A stretch of DNA of 64,000 nt from Paraburkholderia sp. D15 (GTDB taxonomy: Bacteria; Pseudomonadota; Gammaproteobacteria; Burkholderiales; Burkholderiaceae). A program made the position numbers and the translations under genes. The notes under the pieces are model-generated. The model was not told where the DNA came from. It saw only the letters and a list, made by a program, of their open reading frames with translations, and ran no database searches. Shown here piece by piece: positions 9,401 to 17,298 of the stretch. The first letter of the stretch is position 1. Each line of letters begins with the position of its first letter. The stretch lies in the NCBI RefSeq assembly GCF_029910215.1, contig NZ_CP110397.1, positions 437,258 through 501,257 of the forward strand, read 5' to 3'.

Positions 9401-9577
9401 ATCGTCTGGAAGTCAGTACTTGAAAAATTCCGGCGCGAGGCGCTCGGCGCATCCCTGCTGGCGGTCTATGGCGTGTGGCAGCGCGAGGGTGAGGTACGGC
9501 ATCTGGTTGCCCAGCGGCTGGTCGACGTTTCTGACCTGCTCGGAACGCTCCGTACCGTGAGTCGCAACTTCTGCTGA
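6434..9577 (+). CDS. dnaE2: Error-prone DNA polymerase III alpha subunit DnaE2
   Basis: 1047 residues, normal for DnaE2. The PHP domain opens with YAELQCSSNFSFLHGASH and AITDECSLAGIVRAH. The polymerase core shows GRGSAANSAVCHCLGVTEVD and the catalytic GEPPDIDVDFEHQRR, followed by QWDKDDLEALGLLKIDVL and a second catalytic region around VFQIESRAQMSMLPRL. An OB-fold stretch near the C-terminus reads VMFMTLEDETGSVNIIVW. The enzyme copies past lesions with reduced fidelity together with ImuA/ImuB. It closes the SOS operon. It appears intact. Confidence 0.95.
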   Translation: MDTASFALPGYAELQCSSNFSFLHGASHAEELSTRAAQLGYEAIAITDECSLAGIVRAHVAAKEAGIKLLVGARFRLTNADGSPAINLLAIAQNRDGYGNLSELITLARTRTAKGAYLLTPRDLDHGEAPWSHLRGLPDCLVVVLPDFPASAARLDAQVEWASETFPGRVWVALTLLARAMDDIHRDVVETVAMRHDVPVTATGDVVMHVRSRKPLQDTLTAIRVGRPVAECGFDLAPNAEQHLRSRLRLANLYPRAALSETLNVASRCSFSLDELRYEYPDELVPHGTTPTAYLRQETYIGAQRRYPAGIPHSVQEQIEHELALIADLKYEPYFLTVYDIVRFARNAGILCQGRGSAANSAVCHCLGVTEVDPARSSMLFERFISRERGEPPDIDVDFEHQRREEVIQYIYAKYTRTRAAIAAAVTTYRPRSAIRESGKALGIDLSIVDRVAKAHHWFDSSQDLLRRFAESGLDAETPLIQQWATLAMQLLGFPRHLSQHSGGFVIARGKLSRLVPIENASMPDRSVIQWDKDDLEALGLLKIDVLALGMLSAIRRALDLVAQQRGEPFELQDIPPEDPATYEMICCADTVGVFQIESRAQMSMLPRLRPRVFYDLVIEVAIVRPGPVQGGMVHPYLRRRQGLEPVSFPSPDVEKALARTLGVPIFQEQVMQVAMLAAGFSAGEADQLRRAMAAWKRKGGLQHYYDRIVNGMLERGYDREFAESIFAQIQGFGEYGFPESHAASFALLVYASAWLKCHEPAAFLCALLNSYPMGFYSPSQLVQDARRHGVIVLPVDVTVSNWDSTLEGDGSNTPVRLGLSLVRGMRAEAAARIEAARAVRVFASTADLANRAQLDRHDLQVLADADALVRLAGNRRQALWSAVAAVPDRDLLRGAARDDATPSLSPPSEGEGIIGDYRSTGLTLNRHPVALLRPLLLKKRLMPTHVLMRYRNGQLARACGIVTVRQRPGTANGVMFMTLEDETGSVNIIVWKSVLEKFRREALGASLLAVYGVWQREGEVRHLVAQRLVDVSDLLGTLRTVSRNFC

Positions 9578-9596
9578 ATCGCTTGAGGAACTTAAA

Positions 9597-10511
9597 ATGG
9601 ATGTGCGCGTGGGTACCGCCAGCTGGACTGATCCGACGCTGATCAAAAGCAAGAAATTCTATCCGCCGGGTTGTACGAGCGCCGAGGCGCGACTGCGTTT
9701 CTACACGAGTCAATTCCCGACCGTTGAGGTCGATTCAAGTTATTACGCGATGCCGAGTGCTTCCAATTCGGCTTTGTGGGTCGAGCGCTCGCCGGCGGAC
9801 TTCGTCTTCAATATTAAGGCATTCAGGTTATTCACCGGCCATCAGACGGCACGCGACATGTTCCCGAAGGACATGCAAGCCGCCCTGCCCCAGAACGGCA
9901 AGAAAAACCTGTACTACAAAGACGTGCCGGACGACGTCCGGAGCGAATTGTGGCGCAGGTATCTGAAAGCGATCGAGCCATTGCGCGCGGCCGGAAAGCT
10001 CGGTGCGGTGCACTTCCAGTTTGCGCCGTGGGTGACGAGCGCGCCAAGGGACGTTGCGCACGTCGCCCATTGTGCTGAGTTCATGGCCGGCTATACCGTT
10101 GCCGTCGAGTTTCACAACAGATCGTGGTTCGACGAAAAGCACGCTGCCTCGACGCTTGCATTCGAACGCGAGCGTGGTCTCGTCAACGTGATCGTCGACG
10201 AGCCACAAGGTTCGGGTAACAGTATTCCATCGGTGTGGGAGGTGACGAACGATCAGCTTGCCCTGGTCCGCCTTCATGGCCGTAATCACGAGACCTGGAA
10301 CATCAAGGACGCAGCCGCGGCCAGCGACCGGTTTAACTACGACTATAGCGATGAAGAGCTTGCCGGGCTCGCCGACGAGATCAGACGGATAGCCGCGCTC
10401 GTTGCGCGCACACAGGTGATTTTCAATAACAACTACGAAGATCAGGGGCAACGCAACGCAAGAACGCTCACGCGACTTTTAGAACGGAGCGCGGCTGTTC
10501 CGTTTGCCTGA
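9597..10511 (+). CDS. DUF72 (YecE-like) family protein
   Basis: 304 residues starting MDVRVGTASWTDPTLI, with FYPPGCTSAEARLRFYTSQF and VEVDSSYYAMPS, the diagnostic N-terminal motifs of DUF72 proteins. These form a TIM barrel; their biochemical role is not settled. Later motifs LGAVHFQFAPWV, VAVEFHNRSW and the end segment VIFNNNYEDQGQRNA all fit the family. It starts 19 bases after dnaE2 with GAGGAA as a plausible ribosome site, so it may be co-transcribed with the mutasome and hence SOS-regulated, although that is inference. Confidence 0.85.
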   Translation: MDVRVGTASWTDPTLIKSKKFYPPGCTSAEARLRFYTSQFPTVEVDSSYYAMPSASNSALWVERSPADFVFNIKAFRLFTGHQTARDMFPKDMQAALPQNGKKNLYYKDVPDDVRSELWRRYLKAIEPLRAAGKLGAVHFQFAPWVTSAPRDVAHVAHCAEFMAGYTVAVEFHNRSWFDEKHAASTLAFERERGLVNVIVDEPQGSGNSIPSVWEVTNDQLALVRLHGRNHETWNIKDAAAASDRFNYDYSDEELAGLADEIRRIAALVARTQVIFNNNYEDQGQRNARTLTRLLERSAAVPFA

Positions 10512-10830
10512 TGCCAATACGTTCGCCGGCGGTTATCTGCCATGAACTGCCGTCGAGGTCGTCGTCCGGTTCCATGCGCTAGATCTCCAAGGCCCTTGCC
10601 CAACGACCGCTTTGCGGCGAGCAAAGTTCCGGGTGACACTGCTTCGATCCGGCCACAAACCGTCCCCCTCAAGCCTTCGGTGAACGACCGGCAACGAATG
10701 ACAAACAGTCACTCGTGGGCGCCGGGTTCGATGGTCTGTCGCCCAAAACCGGACCGAGCTACGGCGTTGCTGAACAGCTCACTTTGGCGATTCGATCGCC
10801 CGCCACCATTGGGGACTTTGCATGCTCGCC
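10512..10830. other. Intergenic stretch, no gene seen
   Basis: About 320 bases between convergent genes (DUF72 on +, Hsp20 on -). No convincing coding frame, terminator stem or RNA gene was found. Frames that appear open here lack start signals and family features. Confidence 0.4.
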
Positions 10831-11392
10831 CTAACCGATATCGATTGTGCGACTGGTGCACGGTGCCGGCTCCATTTTCGGCACGGTCAACGTGAGTACG
10901 CCGTTGTCGAACTTTGCCAGGGCGCGACCGGGATCAGCGTACTCAGGCATCGGAATTGTGCGCACGAAGCGTCCATGCGCCCGCTCCAGCCGATAGCAGC
11001 CGTTTTCCTCACTGCGTACATCCTGCTTTTTCTCTCCACGCAGCACGATCGCCCCGCCCTCGACGCTCACCTTCACGTCTTCGCGATCCATCCCCGGCAG
11101 TTCTGCAGTCACGCGCAGCACCGGCCCCTCATCGACGACGTCGATGCGAGGCTGGAAGCGTGGTGAACTGAAGTCGCCGAACCATCGTTCGAGCGCGCTA
11201 CGGCCGGCAAACGGGTCGTGGAAAATCTCTTCCAGGGCGCGCCAAGGTTCTCGAGGAAACAAACGCAAACCCGGCCCATGAAGATTCTGACGGTTCGCTC
11301 GACGGCGGACGTTCCGGCCCGTCCGCATCGGACTTGCGGGCAACCCCGCGAAGAAACTTGAAGGGGTTCCATTTTTTCGGATCAGAGTTCAT
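10831..11392 (-). pseudogene. Hsp20 small heat-shock protein, frameshifted
   Basis: From an ATG at 11392 the frame gives MNSDPKKWNPFKFLRG, a typical N-terminus for this group, but runs out of the Hsp20 frame near 11290-11320. The rest (NLHGPGLRLFPREPWRALEE, then the alpha-crystallin core RFQPRIDVVDEGPVLRV, AELPGMDREDVKVSVEGG, FDNGVLTLTVPK) is read in another frame down to 10831. The interval is not a multiple of three, consistent with a one-base indel. The core domain itself is intact and could still be made from an internal start. Family function is ATP-independent holding of unfolded proteins. It is third in a run of Hsp20 genes. Confidence 0.75.
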
Positions 11393-11406
11393 CACTTTGC
11401 TTTCCA

Positions 11407-11475
11407 CCAACGCAGAGAAACTACGGCCGCCGCGCCAGATCGAAGTTCTGCGTTGGCGGTCGCCGCCAACGCAGA
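11407..11475 (-). promoter_or_regulatory. Three-armed inverted repeat in the Hsp20 leader
   Basis: Between two Hsp20 genes a perfect 13-bp hairpin, TCTGCGTTGGCGG (11447-11459) with CCGCCAACGCAGA (11463-11475), is followed toward the downstream gene by a third arm equivalent at 11407-11416. In the transcript arm 1 equals arm 3, so arm 2 can pair with either one. That is a switch-like arrangement 15-80 bases before the Hsp20 start at 11392. Thermosensing would be attractive for a heat-shock gene, but is only inference. Confidence 0.55.
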
Positions 11476-11540
11476 GCTCTCCTTACTGAACGGTGGACCA
11501 GACGGTCGCCAATCAAATCCTACCGACACCTGTCATCTGC

Positions 11541-11948
11541 TCAGTCCGTTCGCACTTCGATGCGCCGCGGCCGGGCTTCGTCGCGCCTCGGTATCGTCAG
11601 TTGCAGCACGCCGTCTTTCAGGCTGGCGTCGATTTTTGATGCGTCGAAGTCCGGACTGAGCGAAAACGCCCGCGCGAAATGAGGCTCGCGGATTTCGGCG
11701 TGCTGCAGTCGCAGACCGGCAGGCGTGGGTACCGACGCTTCGGCCTCGATATACAGATTGCCGTCATGCACTTTCACTTCAAGCGTCTCCTTCGTGACGC
11801 CGGGCATGTCTGCCCACAGCGTGATGCCATGGCTGTCCTCAAACACGTCCACGGCTGGAGCGATGGTTGCCCGCGGTGCCGGCCGTTCGCTCCCGTTGCG
11901 GGAGATCGCGTTCTGTTCACGGCCTGTGAGTTGGGTCTTTTCGTTCAT
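11541..11948 (-). CDS. Hsp20/alpha-crystallin family small heat-shock protein
   Basis: 135 residues. The alpha-crystallin domain spans roughly residues 30-130, with PAVDVFEDSHGITLWADMPG, VHDGNLYIEAEA, FARAFSLSPDFDASKI and LKDGVLQLTIPR ending in the basic tail RPRRIEVRTD. It is cytoplasmic and expected to hold unfolding proteins for refolding chaperones. The start at 11948 has AAGGAGA upstream. It lies 31 bases after the 11980-12420 gene, so the genes form an operon on the minus strand, and precedes the structured leader of the frameshifted Hsp20 gene. Confidence 0.92.
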   Translation of the reverse strand: MNEKTQLTGREQNAISRNGSERPAPRATIAPAVDVFEDSHGITLWADMPGVTKETLEVKVHDGNLYIEAEASVPTPAGLRLQHAEIREPHFARAFSLSPDFDASKIDASLKDGVLQLTIPRRDEARPRRIEVRTD

Positions 11949-11979
11949 GACTATTCTCCTTGACTGGCTGGACAGAAAC

Positions 11980-12420
11980 TTACTGGACCGTAATGGCTTT
12001 CGGTTTCGACGACTCGCGCTTGCCGACGCTGATGGTCAGGCAGCCGTTGGCGTAGCGTGCCTGCACCTTGTCGGGGTCCGCATGTTGTGGCAGTTCGATC
12101 GCGCGACGGAATGAGCCGGAGAACCGCTCCTGCGCGTAGGTACGGATATCGCCACTCCCCTGCGGCGCAATGCGTTTGCGCTCGCCGCTGATGGTCAACA
12201 GCCCCTTCTCAATGGAGACGTCCAGTTCGGACGTCGTGAGACCTGGTACGAACGCGACAATTTCCATAGAGTCGTCCGTGGTCCCGATATTGATCTGCGG
12301 GAAAGCGCCGACGCGGCTGGAGCGCAGGCTGGAGGGGAAACCGCCGAAAAGGGTATCCATCTGTCGCTGCAACCGGGCGAATTCACCGAAGAGATCGGCG
12401 CCGGAATAGAGATCACTCAT
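11980..12420 (-). CDS. Hsp20/alpha-crystallin family small heat-shock protein
   Basis: 146 residues from the ATG at 12420, chosen because AAAGGAGG lies just upstream and the protein begins MSDLYSGADLFGEFARLQRQ, the usual start of this type. An upstream in-frame extension has no ribosome site. The alpha-crystallin core follows (FPQINIGTTDDSMEIVAFVP, ELDVSIEKGLLTISGERKR, RFSGSFRRAIELP, YANGCLTISVGKR). It is first gene of the Hsp20 operon, so its promoter should lie in 12421-12600, where I could not identify a clear heat-shock promoter. Confidence 0.93.
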   Translation of the reverse strand: MSDLYSGADLFGEFARLQRQMDTLFGGFPSSLRSSRVGAFPQINIGTTDDSMEIVAFVPGLTTSELDVSIEKGLLTISGERKRIAPQGSGDIRTYAQERFSGSFRRAIELPQHADPDKVQARYANGCLTISVGKRESSKPKAITVQ

Positions 12421-13515
12421 GGTCGTATCCTCCTTTGAAGTTACGGAGGCGAACGGGCACACGCGCTCCAGTTCGCCTGCCAGTTGAGGGCAAACAAATC
12501 GAAACACGCAGCGCGCCCGATTGCGGGCGCGACTGCCTGAGCGGAAATCAAGATAGAAATCGCGGGCTGAAATTTCAAGGGCAGCCACGACGAAATTTCT
12601 GACCGGTCGCCCCTACCGCAAAGCACCCGCTTTCCGACCGGAGCGGTCCGGACGTCTCTGCCTCAGGGCCAGCACCTGGAGGGAACAGGTCGCCATCGGG
12701 ACCGTGCGGGGTCTCCGAGAAAAGGTCGGGCGGACATCCTCGGCAACCGTCCGGCAACCAGCCGCGCTGCTGCAAGTGTCAGTGTTTCCACGTCGACCGG
12801 TTTGCGTAGGAAAAATGTCCACGGTGCCTGCTTTTCGACCGGCGGATTGCCGGCCGAGATCACCGCGACTGGCATGGAGGCGAGCACCGCATGCCGGCGC
12901 AAGTGCCCGCACAGTTCCCCGCCGTCTGCAACCGAAGGATGAGCGATTTTTCGGAAAGCGGCAGTCCGCAACGGCTCCGACAGTTGACATGTCTGACCAA
13001 TCGACGATTGACCGATGCTGGCCAACTGGGTGAAGTCCCCAATGGCCGCCTTACGGAAATCCAGTTCGGAGAGCTCGATTCGATGGACTGACCGCTTCGG
13101 AGACGACCGTCTGAGCTGAGCGGGTCGGTTTGGGACAGTGGCGGGTGATGACTTTGGCGCCCATCTTCGTCAGGTTTGTCGACGCTAGTGTGCGATGCGC
13201 CGTGCCAGCGTCCGTTGGAATAGTTTGACGTTCGCTCCGGCGTCGCGGATCAGGAGGCCCAGAATATAGCTTGGAATTGCCGAGTTGATTCCAAACGCTC
13301 CCACGATTTACCCGCACAGCGCGAAGCACGAAGCGGGAACAATGAACGCCACTTTGCTCTGAACTCCGTTCGCGCCGATTATCGATTTACATGGCCCACA
13401 GCAGATCGACCGCGCCTTGGATCACGGGTAGCGTCACGCATCTGCGGACCTACACGCCAATTTGTTACCACGCCCAGGGACGGTCGCGCGAAGCATTCAA
13501 TTTCAATGCTCAAAT
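12421..13515. other. Largely non-coding stretch with gene relics
   Basis: About 1.1 kb without an intact gene. It holds a receiver-domain remnant at 12741-12926 (listed separately) and, on the minus strand, a 39-codon GTG frame at 13185-13304 with a hydrophobic core (INSAIPSYILGLLIRDAG) that may be the debris of a membrane protein. The rest shows no coding, RNA or repeat signal that I can support. Confidence 0.4.
12741..12926 (-). pseudogene. Response-regulator receiver domain remnant
   Basis: A minus-strand frame reads DGGELCGHLRRHAVLASMP, AVISAGNPP and FFLRKPVDVETL. This matches the second half of a CheY-like receiver domain, with the conserved Lys-Pro (KPVD) near the end. The phospho-acceptor half and any output domain are missing and there is no start. 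It is a relic of a two-component regulator. Confidence 0.5.
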
Positions 13516-14094
13516 TCAATCTTTCTTCTTCACGTACTCGTTTATTGGCACCGGTTGCTTGAGCGGATCGAAATCAGCCCAGCGTCCGTGCTGCCAGCGT
13601 CCGGTTGCGCGTTCGATCGACGCCCCGCCAGCCTCGCGCAAGACCCGCGCGGCATCGAGCTGATTATCCGGCGACACGTGCACCGCGACGAGCACGCCCG
13701 AATCGCGTGACTCCTCGTGGAAAGGCGCGCGGCGCCCCGAACTGCCATCCCGAGTGCGTGTCATCGCGCCGATCAATGAACCGATGTAGGCACCGACGCC
13801 AGCCGCGATTAGCGACACAATGACCGGCGCGGAAAACGCCGCGAAGATCGCTACACCGACCACCGCGCCCGCGACCGCCCCGAGCGTCACGCCTATGCCG
13901 GCACCCTTCGGGGCGTCTTTCGCACCGGAATCGGTCGATGTGTCGCCGCCGATCGGATAGCGCGCGTACTGCCCCCGCGGATTTACGAAGAACAGCGTCA
14001 CATCTTCTTCAACGTAACCCGTATTGAAAAGTTTTTGCGCCGCGTCTTCTGCAGCCGGAAACGTGGTGAAGCGGGCTGCGACAATGAGTGACAT
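13516..14094 (-). CDS. Glycine-zipper membrane protein with stress-protein-like N-terminus
   Basis: 192 residues from the ATG at 14094 (GAGGAGAACGC upstream). The first 40 residues, MSLIVAARFTTFPAAEDAAQ then LFNTGYVEEDVTLFFVN, resemble the small domain of general-stress-type proteins in which a Phe-rich sheet recognises a partner. The middle holds a long Gly/Ala segment (GAGIGVTLGAVAGAVVGVAI) and a second one, a glycine zipper likely to insert into the membrane. The C-terminal part again looks like a ferredoxin-like sheet (GVLVAVHVSPDNQLDAARVL). No enzymatic motif is seen. It sits beside a DJ-1/PfpI gene and the Hsp20 operon, so a stress role is reasonable but inferred. Confidence 0.7.
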   Translation of the reverse strand: MSLIVAARFTTFPAAEDAAQKLFNTGYVEEDVTLFFVNPRGQYARYPIGGDTSTDSGAKDAPKGAGIGVTLGAVAGAVVGVAIFAAFSAPVIVSLIAAGVGAYIGSLIGAMTRTRDGSSGRRAPFHEESRDSGVLVAVHVSPDNQLDAARVLREAGGASIERATGRWQHGRWADFDPLKQPVPINEYVKKKD

Positions 14095-14249
14095 GCGTTC
14101 TCCTCGCACTAAAAATCAAGACGCCGTTCGGCAGTCGGGCTCCATGCCTTCGACGCGGAATATTGAGCTAACCACGCCTTCCCCCGCATGCATCGACCAA
14201 CTCGCCATCGACGGTTCGCCAGGAAGCGCGGCCCCTCCGATTCCCGCCG

Positions 14250-14801
14250 TCAAGTCGCCTTGCGTTTCGACAGCTGCGCAATCAGCGAGCGGTTGAATGC
14301 GGGCAGATCGTCGGGCTTGCGGCTTGTGATCAGATTGCCGTCCTCGACCACTTCGTTGTCCACCCACGTGCCACCGGCATTCCGGATGTCGTCCTGAAGA
14401 CTCGGCCAGCTCGTCAGCGTACGGCCCTTGATGATCCCAGCCGACACCGGCAGCCACGCGCCGTGACAGATCACCGCAATCGGTTTTTTCGCGCTATCGG
14501 CGTCCTTAACAAACGCTTGCGCTTGCGGCAGCAGACGGATTGCGTCACCGTTCACCACCCCGCCCGGCAGGACGACCGCGTCGTAGTCAGCGGCGACCAC
14601 CGTGTCGAAGGTAGCATCGACATCGACCGCGTCACCCTTGTCGACATGTTTGAAGCCCTGAATCTTGCCGGGCTTCGCCGAAATGACGTGCACAGTCGCG
14701 CCAGCTTCGATCAGGGCACGCTTCGGTTCGACCAGTTCGGCCTGCTCGAAGCCATCCACGGCAAGAACCGCGACCTTGGAATCCCTCAGTGTGTTGCTCA
14801 T
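14250..14801 (-). CDS. DJ-1/PfpI family protein (YhbO-like)
   Basis: 183 residues. The flavodoxin-like fold is clear: VAVLAVDGFEQAELVEPK, then AADYDAVVLPGGVVNGD and the nucleophile elbow AVICHGAW with the catalytic Cys. The end RKPDDLPAFNRSLI is typical of the PfpI/YhbO branch. Members act as deglycases or stress-related hydrolases; exact activity cannot be read from sequence. The start at 14801 has GGAGAG upstream. It is separated from the next minus gene by about 155 bases. Confidence 0.9.
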   Translation of the reverse strand: MSNTLRDSKVAVLAVDGFEQAELVEPKRALIEAGATVHVISAKPGKIQGFKHVDKGDAVDVDATFDTVVAADYDAVVLPGGVVNGDAIRLLPQAQAFVKDADSAKKPIAVICHGAWLPVSAGIIKGRTLTSWPSLQDDIRNAGGTWVDNEVVEDGNLITSRKPDDLPAFNRSLIAQLSKRKAT

Positions 14802-15490
14802 ACAGACTCTCCTTGCTCTAGCAGCATGCGGCGCCAGACGGCCGCTCCGTCGTCAATTTGACAGGTTTGAGGGCAGCAAAAGATGTGCCTCGGCCGCACA
14901 ATTTGAAGTGGTGTCAGACCGGTACCGCAAAATTTCCGACATCTTTGGTTCGGCGCAACTGCAACCCCTGCAGGTCATCGCCGGGACCGCGATCAGCGGC
15001 GCGCGGTTCGACGGTCGGGTTCAATCCGATGTCCCAATAGGATCAAGCGTTGAATGGGCGTCGTCCGTACCGTGGTCGCAAGCGTCGACACGCTTCGTAC
15101 CGCCGCCGCTGTTTTGACGAACCGATTGCACCGGGGCGCCGGTGATACCGACTGTTTGCGTCGCAACCTGCTGCGGCCCGTCGCCAGATTTAAGGAAGCC
15201 GCTCGTTCTGCGCTACTCGATGTTGAAACGGCGCGACGCGCCACATTTCAGCGCGCCTACCGACGTTCACTGGTGCCTTCGAGTGAAACAAGCAAGGAGG
15301 GGCCGCAGCGCTGTCGACTTCCTTCGCAAGGCGCCGCGCCGATGCCGTCGGACCTGCGCATGCGACAGCCAACCCGGCTACCCCGCAAACGCGAGGAGGA
15401 CCGCTTAGCTTTTTCCGAGCTTTCCCCGTCTCGCCTTGCATCCAGCCCGATCGACGGCTATCCTGACGGCATCAACCTCTGAATAAGATG
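14802..15490. other. Intergenic stretch before the accessory island, no gene seen
   Basis: About 690 bases between diverging genes. I examined both strands and found no frame with a start signal and family features, no tRNA-like structure that could be an attachment site, and no direct repeat. Base composition is similar to its surroundings. Confidence 0.4.
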
Positions 15491-15508
15491 CTTTTTGGTC
15501 CGAAAAAG
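15491..15508 (+). promoter_or_regulatory. Inverted repeat immediately upstream of recombinase start
   Basis: CTTTTTGGTCCGAAAAAG is a near-perfect palindrome one base before the ATG at 15510. It covers the place where a ribosome-binding site should be, so it may be an operator or a translation-limiting hairpin. Confidence 0.4.
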
Positions 15509-15509
15509 A

Positions 15510-16169
15510 ATGGCTAAAACCCCCTACATTGAGGATGCCCGCCTAAAGCACTTGCTGAAAGTCTCGGCAATTTCGGGCGAGAGCCGTGAGCGCAACGTCG
15601 CGTTGCTGATGGTCATATACGGCACAGGCATGATGCTCACTGAAGTTGCACGCCTGCCGGTTTCGGCATACCTCAAGGGCGATGGCTCTTTGCTTGAGAA
15701 GTCCAGTATCCCCGCAGAAATCGCTTACAACGGCAAGGAGCGTCCGCTGTGGTGGTCCAATACCAAGGTGGTCAATGCAATCGACAAGTACCTCACGTAC
15801 CGCATCGAGAGCGGGCACGGCCTCACGACGCGCAAGGCTGCGTATCGCGGACTTGATCCAGAGTCCCCGCTGTTTCTCACGGGCGACGGCCAACCGTACC
15901 GCTTGATGGCGAGAACGACCGCTACCGGGGCCGTCAGTTACTCGTGTGACTCCTTGAGTCAACTGTTCCGCAAGCTGCACTCTCAAGCTGGCATAGAGGG
16001 AGCAAGCGCAATGTCAGGACGCCGAACTTTTGCTGTGCGTTTGCATCGACTCGGATTCGATCTTCGCCACATAAACGAGCTACTTGGACACGAAACACTG
16101 ACGGCAACGAAGCGATTGATCGACGCCGATCCGGTTCGACTAGGAGCGATTGTCGCGGGGGTAATTTGA
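15510..16169 (+). CDS. Tyrosine-recombinase-like protein lacking the catalytic Tyr
   Basis: 219 residues from the ATG at 15510 (MAKTPYIEDARLKHLLKVSA). It consists essentially of the recombinase catalytic domain with MVIYGTGMMLTEVARLPVS and the end region MSGRRTFAVRLHRLGFDLRH then NELLGHETLTATKRLID. The conserved Arg (in TEVARL), the second Arg (GRRTF) and LLGH are present. The HxxR His is replaced and the usual Tyr near the end is Leu (TKRLID). A core-binding N-terminal domain is missing. This compact variant is widespread in Burkholderia; strand-cleaving activity is doubtful. It marks the left edge of the accessory island. Confidence 0.75.
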   Translation: MAKTPYIEDARLKHLLKVSAISGESRERNVALLMVIYGTGMMLTEVARLPVSAYLKGDGSLLEKSSIPAEIAYNGKERPLWWSNTKVVNAIDKYLTYRIESGHGLTTRKAAYRGLDPESPLFLTGDGQPYRLMARTTATGAVSYSCDSLSQLFRKLHSQAGIEGASAMSGRRTFAVRLHRLGFDLRHINELLGHETLTATKRLIDADPVRLGAIVAGVI

Positions 16170-16284
16170 AGGACGCAGGCAATGTGCGATTGCAGCAAAT
16201 ATGCGCTGCCGCGGCGACCGCTCAGCTGCCGGTCGATCAGCCGTAATACCTCGTCAATCCTTGGATCTCAGTCGTAGTGTTGAA

Positions 16285-16349
16285 AATGCTACGACGCAGC
16301 AAACGTGGCCGTGCCATGAAGCCCGCGCGACGTAGCATTGCGCTACAAT
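16285..16349 (+). promoter_or_regulatory. Promoter and operator of the toxin-antitoxin pair
   Basis: Inverted arms AATGCTACG (16285-16293) and CGTAGCATT (16331-16339) and a second palindrome GTAGC-N5-GCTAC (16332-16346) overlap a -10-like TACAAT at 16344-16349. Autoregulation by the ribbon-helix-helix antitoxin is the expected behaviour. Confidence 0.55.
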
Positions 16350-16382
16350 AGTAGTTATTGAAACGTAATAGCGAGGTGTGCG

Positions 16383-16658
16383 ATGGCGGAAGCGTTGAAG
16401 ACGGTGACGGCTCAACTGCCGGTGAATCTTGTGGCCCGCATGGACGACTTGGCGACGAAGCTGGACCGCTCGAAGCAATGGATCGTGCGCAAGGCGGTGG
16501 TGGCTTATCTCGCCCGAGCGGAGCGTGAGCGCCAGATGATTCAAGAAGGCCTGGACGACGTGACTGCGGGCAGGCTGCTCTCGATGGACGCGATGGAGCG
16601 CTGGGCCGACAGCCTGGGCACCGATCATGAGCTTCCCTTGCCGAAGGTTGGTGAGTGA
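16383..16658 (+). CDS. Ribbon-helix-helix antitoxin
   Basis: 91 residues. The N-terminus LKTVTAQLPVNLVARMDDLA followed by RSKQWIVRKAVVAYLARAE is the beta-strand/helix/helix of a MetJ/Arc-type DNA-binding antitoxin. The remainder (IQEGLDDVTAGRLLSMDAME) is the toxin-binding tail, including a VTAGR-like segment typical of ParD/RelB partners. It is expected to neutralise the downstream toxin and repress the shared promoter. Its stop overlaps the toxin start by four bases (ATGA). Confidence 0.85.
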   Translation: MAEALKTVTAQLPVNLVARMDDLATKLDRSKQWIVRKAVVAYLARAERERQMIQEGLDDVTAGRLLSMDAMERWADSLGTDHELPLPKVGE

Positions 16659-16981
16659 TGGCCGTCCCGGTCGTGTTCACCAGCAAGGCCGCGTCGGACC
16701 TGCTGACCATCTACGAGTTTGAAAAGATGCTCAACGGAGCGACCAAGGCTCGCGAGACTGTGAAGGCGCTGAATGGCGAGGCCAAATCCCTGGGTGTCCA
16801 ACTGCGCCACCGCATCGGGGAGGAACTGGACGGTTGGGAGGGGCCACCGGCCCGAGAGGTTCACAAGGACGTGTGCCTCCACGGGGACTATGAGATCCAC
16901 TACGAGATCATCCCGGCCTACGAGCCGAGTCCGTCGAGCATCGCAATCCTTCGGGTGTGGGATACGCGGCAGGACCGCTGA
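16655..16981 (+). CDS. ParE/RelE-superfamily toxin
   Basis: 108 residues. VPVVFTSKAASDLLTIYEF begins the fold, and a later LRHRIGEELDGWEG, REVHKDVCLHGDYEIHYEI and IAILRVWDTRQDR give the conserved C-terminal Arg-containing strand seen in ParE/RelE toxins. Whether it cuts ribosome-bound mRNA (RelE) or poisons gyrase (ParE) cannot be decided; the motif IHYEI...ILRVWDTRQDR is closer to ParE. It is translationally coupled to the antitoxin. Confidence 0.82.
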   Translation: MMAVPVVFTSKAASDLLTIYEFEKMLNGATKARETVKALNGEAKSLGVQLRHRIGEELDGWEGPPAREVHKDVCLHGDYEIHYEIIPAYEPSPSSIAILRVWDTRQDR

Positions 16982-17010
16982 ACAAAGGGCCGACAACCGT
17001 GAATCTCACA

Positions 17011-17029
17011 GGCCGCGCAAGCGGCCTTT
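17011..17029 (+). terminator. Short hairpin with T-tail after the toxin gene
   Basis: GGCCGC-GCAA-GCGGCC followed by TTT, 30 bases after the toxin stop and before the next gene. The T-run is short, so termination is probably partial. Confidence 0.5.
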
Positions 17030-17043
17030 CCACAGGCGAAACA

Positions 17044-17298
17044 ATGACTGAACAGAAGCGTGGCCGAGGACGGCCAGCGACATTAACACCGGAGCGACGC
17101 CAGGAGCAGCTTAGGAGCGGCACAGAGGCGCACCGTGAGCGTATGGCGAGTGCCGGCAAGGTTCGGCTCGACGCAACCGTTGACGCCCGCTCAAAAGCCT
17201 TTCTGGAGTCATACCGCGAGACGCACGGCTTGCGCAATCTAGGCGCAGCGCTCGATGCAGTGCTTTCTGAATTAATGTTGACCGGTAAGCATAAATAA
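17044..17298 (+). CDS. Small basic DNA-binding-like protein
   Basis: 84 residues from the ATG at 17044. The beginning EQKRGRGRPATLTPERRQEQ holds an AT-hook-like RGRGRP; then ERMASAGKVRLDATVDARSK and AFLESYRETHGLRNLGAALD resemble a ribbon-helix-helix fold. It may be a small regulator or a plasmid-type accessory protein. A strong promoter lies within its last 20 bases and reads away from it into the small-gene array, so it could be the regulator of that array. That link is inference. Confidence 0.6.
   Translation: MTEQKRGRGRPATLTPERRQEQLRSGTEAHRERMASAGKVRLDATVDARSKAFLESYRETHGLRNLGAALDAVLSELMLTGKHK

Noticed and set aside
11407..11475. ROSE-type RNA thermometer
   Set aside because: The typical short U-rich anti-Shine-Dalgarno pairing is not there; only a strong GC stem with a repeated arm was found.
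14802..15490. tRNA or attachment site for the island
   Set aside because: No cloverleaf or direct repeat was found near the recombinase gene on either strand.
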